From Sepiola atlantica (Eukaryota > Mollusca > Cephalopoda > Sepiida > Sepiolidae): a stretch of DNA of 64,000 bases. A program made the position numbers and the translations under genes. Positions 56,325 through 64,000 of the stretch are shown here, in pieces (position 1 is the first letter of the stretch; every line of letters starts with the position of its first letter). The DNA lies in the NCBI GenBank assembly GCA_963556195.1, contig OY744528.1, forward strand, positions 54,285,060-54,349,059, written 5' to 3'. The notes under the pieces are model-generated. The model saw only the letters and a list, made by a program, of their open reading frames with translations. It did not search any database and was not told the origin of the DNA.

Positions 56325-56453
56325 ACTACAACATGGTCGACTTCAAATCCAATGTCAGCAAATACTTGTCATAAAGCGTCCCTCATAAGTAATGACATTT
56401 TGTTAATTCCGGTCATCATTTTCTATCCTTTCATCATATTCTTCATCATTTAA
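56325..56453 (+). CDS. Candidate terminal exon with hydrophobic C-terminus
   Basis: A TTGCTTCCTTGCAG acceptor precedes 42 codons and a TAA stop. The frame (phase 0, matching the 55030 exon) opens with a Thr/Ser/Asn-rich stretch (TTTWSTSNPMSANTCHKAS) and ends with a hydrophobic run ILLIPVIIFYPFIIFFII directly before the stop. Such a tail with no cytoplasmic residues suggests a GPI-anchor signal; a C-terminal membrane span is the alternative. No AATAAA is visible in the 137 bp before the Helitron-like terminus at 56591, so the natural 3' UTR may have been displaced. Confidence 0.45.
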   Translation, partial: TTTWSTSNPMSANTCHKASLISNDILLIPVIIFYPFIIFFII

Positions 56454-56864
56454 TTGACAATCCATCCATCTCATTGATCTTTATCCTCCAGTGACTTTTA
56501 GCGTTTTAATGCTGACTCATTAGTAAAAAAAAAAGACGTGGGTGTTACAGATTGAAAAATAGAGACCTACTATCCGACTTTTATTTATTACTAGCAGGGC
56601 TACCCGGCGTTGCTCGGAGTCATAAAAACATAAAAGATCGTGTGTAACATCTTTATATTCAAACTTCTATTTCTCTCCCTCTCTCTATAGCCGTCTCTTT
56701 ATCTTTCTACTTTTCCGTTTCCCTGGTCGCCCCATTTCACCGCTACTTTCTCATTTTGCCTTTTTCAAAAGCTGTTTCTTCCCTACAATTCCTCTTCCAT
56801 TGCTCAGGGCAAAAGTATGACATATTTCTATAAATAGTACCACCTCTGTCTGCGCCTTCTATAT

Positions 56865-58020
56865 AGGTACTTATCTCCGCCATAGTGCACATACTATATA
56901 CGTACCTATCGCCGCCCCTGTGCACATACTATATGCATACCAATTGCCGCTCCAGTGCACATACTATATACATACGTATCACAGCCTCAGTGCGCATACT
57001 ATATATGTACCTATCGCCGCCCCGGTGCAGATACTACATAAGTACCTATCGCTGCACCGGTGCGAATACTAAATACGTACCTATCTCTGCCCCTGTGCGC
57101 ATGATATATACGTACCTATCGCCGTCCAGGTGTTCATACTATATATGTACCTATCGCCGTCCCCGTGCGCATGCTAAATACGTCCCTATCGTAGCTGTGG
57201 TGCGCATGCTAAATACGTACCAATCACCGCCTTGGTGCGCATGCAATATACGTACCTATCGCCGCCCCGGAGCACATGCTAATTACGTACCTATCGTTGT
57301 CCTGGAGCGCATGCTAAATACGCATCAATCGCCGCCCTGGTGCAGATACTATATAAGTACCTATCGCCGCCCCAGTGCACATACTACATAGGTACCTATC
57401 GCTGCCCCGGTGGGAATACTAAATGCGTACCTATCTCAGCCCCGGTGCGCATGCTATACACGTACCTATCGCCACCCCGGTGCGCATACTATATCTGTAC
57501 CTATCGCCTCCCCGGTTTGTATACAATATACATACCAATAGCCGCTCCGGTGAACATGCTATATACGTACCTATTGCAGCCCTGGTGTGCATGCTATATA
57601 TGTACCTATCATAGCCGTGGAGTGCATGCTAAATGCGTACTTATAGTAGCCCCAGGTGCGCATGCTAAATACATACCTATCGCAGCCCCAATGCGCGTGC
57701 TAAATACGTACCCATCGCCACCCCGGAGCGCATGCTAAATACATATCTATCGCCGTGCACATGCTATATATGTACCTATCATCGCCCCGGTGCGCATGCT
57801 ATATATGTACCTATCGCCGCCCCTGTGCACATGCTATATATGTACCTATCGCCACTGCTATGCACATACTATATACGTACCTATTGCCACCCCGGTGCAC
57901 ATACTATATACATACCTATCGCCGCTCCGGTGCGCATACTATATACTTACTTATCTTTGCAAGGGTCTGCATACTATATATGTACCTGTCTCCAGCCCAG
58001 TTTGCATACCTAAGAACCTA
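56865..58020. repeat. 35-bp satellite, about 33 units
   Basis: The unit is close to GTACCTATCGCCGCCCCGGT followed by GCGCATGCTATATAC. Because 35 is not a multiple of three, each frame reads the unit in rotation, giving a 35-residue Tyr/Pro/Arg-rich pattern over up to 168 codons. The units are GC-rich with CpG-rich cores, unlike the flanks. Confidence 0.95.
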
Positions 58021-58184
58021 TATTAATGCGCCCCTGTCGTATCAAAGAACCAAAATTGTATTTGTTCATATTTTGTCACTATTATAAAAATAAATCATAT
58101 TAATGTTCCGCTGTCATATCCAATAACAAAAATCAAGTTCATTCATGTAGTGTCACTATCATAAAAAAGAAGTTTAAGTTAAAA

Positions 58185-58725
58185 ATAATAAAAAATTTTG
58201 CCGCACCCCCCAAAAAAAATTTTTTACTCTCTACTCTCAGACCCATCAATATTTTAAGTTCAAGAAAAAAAAAAATTTTGCCCGACCATCCCCCAAATTT
58301 TTTTACCCTCCACCCCATTCCCCCCAAAAATTGTTTACTCTCCCCCTACGATTGGAAATATTTTAAGTTAAAAAAAAAATTTTCCTGACACCTCCCCCCC
58401 AAATTTTTACCCTACACCCCACCCCCCAAACATTTTTTTTACTCTCCCCAAACCCTGAGAAATATTTTAAGTTCAAAAACAAAAAAAAATCTTTCCTGAC
58501 CCCACCTAGAAATATTTCTACCCTCCACTCCCACCTCCACCCTAAATTTTTTTACTCTCCCCCTACCGTGAGAAATATTTTAAGTTCAAAAAACTAAAAA
58601 ATAACAAATTTCCCCGAATCCCCCCCCCCAAAAAAAAAAAATTATTTTTCCTTCCACCCCCCAAAAAGATTTTTACTATACCTCTACCCTAAAAAATATT
58701 TTAAGTTCAAGAAAAAGAAAAAAAA
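58185..58725. repeat. C-rich tandem repeat, ~100-bp period, five units
   Basis: Units run CCCCAAATTTTTTTACCCTC, then CACCCC, then ACTCTCCCC and AATATTTTAAGTTCAAAAA. In complement it is like the G-rich units in the first Helitron-like element. Confidence 0.8.
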
Positions 58726-58730
58726 TAGTT

Positions 58731-60093
58731 TTAAATTGATAAATAAAACCAACTCTCGTTATGAATCCCATTAAATATAATTTTGGTTTTTCTTCACTAA
58801 AAATAAAAATAAATGATCAGGAGAAATTTGTTTATGAGACTTTAATTCTCTGATACTAATGTTTTATATATTTGCACTCGATTTGCTGCAGGGCTGGTCA
58901 TTCTCATAGTTTAGTATCAAAGCAATGGAGGTTTCACACTTCATCTCTGGTTTTGGAAATAGCCTTATTAGACACTTTAAGATGTTTAAGTAATAATAAA
59001 TCACAGCTAAAAAATAATTTACTGATTGTCTCAGGAGCTTCGAGAGTCTTTTCTTCTAATAAAGAAATTTCGATCTACTAGCAGTTTTTAGGTCATTATT
59101 GAAAAGTCTCTTGTTACAATCGAGTCGTATGATTCCCTTGCCAACCAATTAGAGAAAAGGAAAGAGTGCTGAGTGAATCTTGCCCTCACCCGACTACTGA
59201 AAGAGAGGGGGGACGTAAGCGAACGATCCCCCCCCCCGACACAATTACTAAGAGAAGTGGAAGTGACCACAGCATTCTTGGCCCTTTCTTTCACTTTTCA
59301 TCCCTTGCACAATTGATACTTGATGTATTTTAAAAGGAGCGGTCCAGAAAAGGGATATAATAAAACCATAGAGAAGGATACGAATGGTCATAGCATACAG
59401 TATGCTAATTCCTGGGTCAAACACTACTGTGGTAAATTAAAGGATTTTAAGAGGAAAATATTTCAATGCATTTACTTGGTCGGGAAACCGCTTTTACGAA
59501 AAACTCGGATTCGCTTGCTAACCTGTTTTAAAGACAGAATCATCCTTTTCTATTTACTAACGCAGGATTCGATAAGGGCAAGTGGGATGTCGACATATTC
59601 CCGAGCTAAATAAAGAAACCCCTATCATCTCTCTCCATGCATATTCGCATATTAGCCAACAAACTTTTTTTCCATTTTCATGTTGACACACACATCAAAT
59701 CACATTTCGTTTAAACAATAATACGTCTATGTCATATCCTTCGACGACCACATTTCTGAAATAAAACTTTCTTCAGTTTTATATATTTTCGTTTGTGTTT
59801 CGTTCACTGTGTATTGTGTTTTTGCTTATCAGTTCTCATCCGACAGACAACTCCTCTAGCCAACAAAACATCGTTGGTTAGACTGACGGAGTTACAAAAA
59901 AGGCCAAAAATATAAATATATTTAGTCATGAATATTAGACAGAATAAGTTATTTTAAACACCTTGATCGAAATACATTTTATTCTATTAAAGAACATGAA
60001 GAAAAAAATGGCTAGCGTAAATAAAATATAGATTCATTAGATGCAATGCTATCGATTACAAACATGGAGAAATATTTTATACAAAAGAAGAAG

Positions 60094-60100
<7 letters not shown>
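58731..60100. other. No supported gene
   Basis: The + frame at 59320-59613 (97 codons) has no recognised domain. The segment 59690-59790 looks like the tail of a PLE in reverse orientation (CTGAAGAAAGTTTTATTTCAG on the minus strand) but lacks a convincing stem II. Confidence 0.4.
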
Positions 60101-60106
<6 letters not shown>

Positions 60107-60147
<41 letters not shown>

Positions 60148-60380
60148 GCCTCCGTCTAGTCTTGAAAGACAATGGATGCCCCATGTGTTTTGCAATCCCT
60201 AATCATTCCTCTTCTGAGTCGGCACTGCCTGATTCCAATGAGAAGTCCAGAACAATTGGAAACAACGCCGCGATAAGTGGAGAACACATACACCACCTGG
60301 TATTCCAAAATGGTCACCCATTGCTCAATGTCACTTAACTTTGGTGATCTAACAGGAACCGTTGTATCAACGTGATTATG

Positions 60381-60440
<60 letters not shown>
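60107..60440. repeat. About 240-bp block flanked on both sides by (TA)n
   Basis: (TA)n at 60111-60143 and 60384-60439 enclose a non-AT block starting GTAGCCTCCGTCTAGTCTTG. It has no A/B box or TIR that I can see. The minus-strand frame through it is read out of a TA tract and is not supported. Confidence 0.6.
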
Positions 60441-60443
<3 letters not shown>

Positions 60444-61100
60444 TACAAATACTAACACTCAGTTTTGTCTGCATTGCTATCAGTCTTCATATATACCAAC
60501 ATACTTATATATATATGTAATCATTTTTATTTATACAGACATGTACAAAAAGCCGCTACACTAGCATGTCGATGTTATCGATCAATAGTTATTAGAAACT
60601 AAGATTTCATCAGGCGGAAAAAGTTTGATCTTTCACTCAGATGTACATATTGGGAAAAATGAAAAGAAAGGAAAAGTAAAAGACAAATTCAAAACCGGGA
60701 AGTCACATGGTCAAATTTAAAACAATAGAAAAACCGTCAAGTGTTAAAAGATTGAAATGTTAATTTATTTATAGCATATTTTCAAGGTCTCAGATCGTAA
60801 GTTTAGATGGGGAAAGGAGAGAGTTGATGTGTGCCAAGTTGTAAGTTAAGAGGTAGGAGTAGGGTAGTTGCTATGCCGGGTTTAAATGTTTGTACGAAAT
60901 GTGGGAAGAAGGGGAGAAAGTAGGTTGATGAAAGGAGAAAGAGCAAAATTTGTCTGCCTGTTTTTCTGTCTGTCAAGTAATGGGAGCCGATTAAGTTAAT
61001 TTTTCTCGTATTTTTTATTTATTATTTAAGCCTAAACAGAGATCAATTTTGTTAACATCAAAATTAAAATCCAATTTAATGATTATTATAAGTAAATGGT
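60441..61100. other. No gene seen
   Basis: Mixed AT-rich sequence. CTGATGA occurs near 60612 on the minus strand but without a downstream GAAA. Confidence 0.4.
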
Positions 61101-61109
61101 ATTAATAAT

Positions 61110-61160
61110 TGTTGTGACCCTGTAAAGGGGCCAGAAGGAAGAAACGAACTATGAATAGCA
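61110..61160 (-). repeat. Fragment of the second LTR family
   Basis: TGTTGTGACCCTGTAAAGGG then GCCAGAAGGAAGA repeats the edge of the LTR at 61402-61625. Confidence 0.5.
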
Positions 61161-61401
61161 ATAAAAAAAATCACTGACCTTTCTTCAATGAGAGAAAATA
61201 AGTTGGTCGTTTACGTGTTGTTTTTCTTTTTTGGTCCACCGGTAAGGCCAGTTTTTAGAACTAGCACGTTGTCGGGTTAATTTGCCGTTCATTTCTCCAC
61301 GTTTGTCCTTTTTTAAGTTCTGGCGTCTATTTAAAGGTTCTCAAGAATCCCTTACTGTAGTTGTTGTGTCAGGTGTAAGTTCGAAATACCTCGTCGGCAG
61401 T

Positions 61402-61625
61402 TGTTGTGACCCTGTTAAGGGGCCGGAAGGAAGACACAAACTCTGAGTTTAGAGAAAACAAGTATACTGAAAAAGTATGATACAACATAGAACAAGAGTG
61501 GTTGTATGTCAGTCTTGACTACCAGTATAGACTGGTGTGGTTCAAACACTGAGAAGCAGGTGCTCCCAGTATTTATAGTAAGTGGAAGAGTTCAAGTAGT
61601 CCGTTATAGGTAAAGTAGCATAACA
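61402..61625 (-). repeat. 3' LTR of a second LTR retrotransposon
   Basis: On the minus strand it begins TGTTATGCTACTTTACC and ends GGGTCACAACA (TG...CA), with TATAAATAC in a promoter-like position. Directly upstream (61626-61640) the minus-strand purine tract TTTAGAGGAGGG is a plausible PPT. 224 bp. Confidence 0.65.
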
Positions 61626-62520
61626 CCCTCCTCTAAAGCCTTACCTCCTCAGGACTCATAGTATTGTTTCCTTTTTGGATTGAAGCTATTCTGAGGCTGC
61701 TTGAGGTAGCTGTATGTCGAAAGTGTTGTATCTGATAACCATAAATTTTTCCTGGAGCGTGCTGTCCGTGTCTTCTGATAGTCATTCCCTAATTTGATTT
61801 AGGTGTCTCTTATCAGAGAACTGAGGGTGTCTATCAAATTCAGATTTGATATCCTCCAGCTTTTTAATTCTACACTTCTGATTTTGGAGCACATCTTTAA
61901 ACTTGGAAAAATGTCTTTGCTTTGACATTCAACTTTCAGACAAGTTACCTTATCTTTCATAGTCTTTAGCTCTTCTAAAACCTCATTGTCTTGCAGCTTT
62001 AATGATTCCAGATCTTTAACTATGAGTTCACTCTCTTTAACCTTCAACTGGTTATCCAAAGAAATTGATTTGATTTGGTGTTAGCTATTTTCAGCATGAA
62101 TTTTGTGTCCTTATATGCTTTAATTTCTGCCGACAATTTACTTTGAGTCCATTTCATACGATTTTTAATGGTTGAAATAAATTCCTTCTTTCGTTTTTCT
62201 GACTCAGTCGTCCGATTTTTTATTTTCTGGCCAAAAATGTTGGTTGGTAACCCCCATAGGTTAAATCGCTGCACCAAGTCTGTGCTAAATAAATTGTTGG
62301 TATATTTTAATACGAAAATTTTCACTTTTTGGTAGTTCTGTTTAAAGTAATAATTTCACCCTCGAATTTAATTTTTTCAATAGTTACTTTTCTGGCTATT
62401 AAGTTAGTTCTTAGAATGATCGATTTTCCCAACCTTCTCCATGTATGCATGTTGATAATCGACACGTCTGAATCAGAATCCAATTGTAATTTTACATTTT
62501 TATTCATGATTTTTCCTGTA
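61626..62520 (-). pseudogene. LTR retrotransposon remnant with aspartic protease
   Basis: The 62507-62322 frame reads VKLQLDSDSDVSIINMHTWR, the retropepsin active-site region with DSD where DTG is usual. The next frame (62325-62044) contains YTNNLFSTDLVQRFNLWGLP, as expected just after the protease. The 62059-61799 frame is charged and coiled-coil-like. Between protease and LTR there is no RT, RNase H or integrase, so about 3 kb is missing. Likely Ty3/gypsy by protease style. Confidence 0.6.
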
Positions 62521-62639
62521 CATATTTTCTAATAATTCTGCAGTCCTGTTCGTTCGTTTTTGTGGATTTACCGGAGTTGTATTTCCTTTATTCGTTTTGC
62601 AATATGTTCGACTTTATTATAAGTTAGACAGGTTTTACA

Positions 62640-63760
62640 AAAAGCAAACTGGGAAAAATTCCAAAACTCATGCCAATATAGACTAATACCAGAAGCTAAC
62701 ACTGACACTGAAGAACATATTACATACTTCAGCAATACTCTCCTTTCCATTGCAAAGGAGAACATACCAAAAAGCTCCACTTCCTCAAAATTCAACAAAC
62801 CATGGTTCAACAAAGAATGCCAAAAAGCTATAAGAACACGACGTGCTAACCTAAGAAAATTTTAAAAGAACCCAACGAAGGACAATTTTGAACAGCAGAG
62901 CAAAAGTACGAAAAACTATCAAAAAATAAAAACGAAACACATGGAAAAACTATGTATCAAAAATAAATGTAAACACCAAAACCCAAAAAGTATGGGAGAT
63001 GGTCAGGAAAATATCAGGGAAGAACAACAAGGACCCGATCAAACATCTTATAACATTATTTATCATAAAACAGAATAAAGAAAAGAAAAAATTAACTTTA
63101 AGTCAAAAAATGAAGAAAAATACAATCAACTATTCCACAGAACAGAATTAAAAGAAGCAATAGATAAAACTCATTATACAACGGTTGGCCCTGATAAAAT
63201 CCATTACCAATTTCTTAAAAACCTACCAAAACCAACCCTAAACTACCTACTACAAATATATAATGAAATATGGATGAATAACAGCATTCCAAAAAATGAA
63301 AGCAAGCTATAGTGATCCCAGTACCCAAATCAAAAAAAGATCATACAGATCCAATAAATTAGACCCATTATCCTCACTAGTTGCCTGTGTAAGACCTTCG
63401 AAAGAATGATTAATATGAGACTAATATGGTATTTGGAGACCAAAACCCTGATTACAGAATATCAGTCAGACTTTAGGAAAAGAAGCCCTATTGACCACTT
63501 AATTAGACTTGAAACACTCATAAGGGAAGCATTTGTAAAGAAGGAGCACCTGATCGCAATCTTTTTTGACATCGAAAAGGCTTATGACACTACCTGGAAG
63601 TATGGCATTGAAAGAAACCTTGGGCTTAAAGGCCAGTTTATCTGCAACTTCTTAAATGATAGACACTTTCAAGTGCGGATGGGCAACATACTTTCAGCCC
63701 CAAAAGAACAAGAAATGGGCATACCCGAAGGAAGCATCTTGTCTGTTACCCTTTAACTTC
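62640..63760 (+). pseudogene. Jockey-group LINE fragment, linker and RT N-terminal part
   Basis: Pieces: EEHITYFSNTLLSIAKENIP, NKPWFNKECQKAIRTRRANL, LKEAIDKTHYTTVGPDKIHY (RT block start), QFLKNLPKP, PIILTSCLCKTFERMI, then the 63406-63756 frame with EYQSDFRKRSPIDHLIRLET, LIAIFFDIEKAYDTTWKYGI and MGIPEGSILSVTL. Catalytic block A (FFDIEKAYD) is intact; the YADD block is absent because the copy ends after the GSILSVTL block (a shift near 63756 gives FNFTIS). Upstream stops at 62865, 63075 and 63310 show decay. Confidence 0.85.
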
Positions 63761-64000
63761 ACCATCAGTGCCCTGTTTGTGTCATTTATGACTTAATACT
63801 GATATTCTTTTTCCCAGGTGGCCATGAGGAGAGTGTCCTCACTGTCACTTGCTGCCAGTTTTACAACTGAATTAACTGACTATTTCACAAGTAGCTTCAC
63901 TCCAACATCACATGATGTTTTTAACTAATGACAGTTTTGTATCTCTCAGTCCCCTTAACTGTCTACCAATAAAATGACATCCATGGAATCGTTAATAACG
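63761..64000. other. No gene seen at the right edge
   Basis: Sequence loses similarity to a LINE within a few codons of 63760. Confidence 0.4.

Larger units (their letters stand above)
56591..58730 (-). mobile_element. Helitron-like element, minus strand (3' end near 56591)
   Basis: On the minus strand, CCGAGCAACGCCGGGTAGCC then CTGCTAG followed by T fits a Helitron 3' end: a short hairpin (CCG...CGG) about ten bases before CTAG. Rightward it contains the 35-bp satellite and a C-rich tandem repeat whose complement resembles 885-1215. The 5' end is undefined, so the right boundary is a guess. Confidence 0.45.

Noticed and set aside
59735..59785. CTGAAGA...GAAA on the minus strand
   Set aside because: The interval (AAGTTTTATTTCA) gives only weak pairing; too poor to call.
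60595..60625. CTGATGA on the minus strand
   Set aside because: No GAAA follows and no helices pair.

Overview
This is a stretch of repeat-rich, AT-rich animal nuclear DNA. There is no bacterial-style gene organisation: no operons, no long intact reading frames, no rRNA and no intact tRNA gene. Everything recognisable is eukaryotic. I see several classes of non-LTR (LINE) retrotransposon, a Ty3/gypsy element with paired LTRs, Penelope-like elements (PLEs), Helitron-like elements, tRNA-headed SINE-like repeats, foldback/TIR elements and very long (TA)n, (GA)n, (TCA)n and GAATGAAA microsatellites. This mixture suits an invertebrate, probably a mollusc; a cephalopod is plausible, but that is an inference from repeat style and not a proven assignment.

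Layout. 1-8.9 kb: a Helitron-like non-autonomous element (50-1349) behind the 3' end of a related copy (1-49), a TIR element built from a 'GGGCTTTTGTCC' repeat, C-rich tandem repeats and a 0.8-kb palindrome (6632-7425). 10-19 kb: palindromic MITEs, two decayed PLEs (11.07-11.93 kb with a hammerhead ribozyme; 17.8-19.08 kb with GIY-YIG and RT remnants) and a TIR foldback element (16.05-17.05 kb). 19.7-21.4 kb: decayed LINE ORF1 and endonuclease. 21.5-25.9 kb: tandem repeats, a hairpin-ended element and a possible solo LTR. 26.5-29.7 kb: a decayed Jockey/CR1-type LINE. 32.28-36.30 kb: a complete but dead Ty3/gypsy element. 37.9-38.7 kb: a LINE 3' fragment. 39-50.5 kb: a dense cluster of short repeats carrying hammerhead ribozyme motifs, plus a nested foldback element, 1 kb of (TA)n and a pogo/Tigger-like MITE. 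52.05-52.68 kb: a second Helitron-like copy. 56.6-58.7 kb: another Helitron-like 3' end followed by a 35-bp satellite. 61.4-62.5 kb: an internally deleted LTR element. 62.6-63.8 kb: another LINE fragment.

The only host-gene candidate is a pair of phase-compatible exons on the + strand (55030-55089 and 56325-56453). Together they would encode the end of a cysteine-containing protein with a hydrophobic C-terminal tail, suggesting a GPI-anchored or membrane protein.

The most interesting system is the collection of self-cleaving hammerhead ribozyme (HHR) motifs: about nine loci in several unrelated repeat families. In most of them stem III is a self-complementary, nearly loop-less palindrome, which suggests that the RNAs act as dimers. 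One locus (42545-42608) has a complete canonical core with a GUC site. One family joins a tRNA-like head to an HHR-like module in four copies whose stems covary. Ribozyme calls were made by hand from the core motif and base pairing, not by a covariance model.
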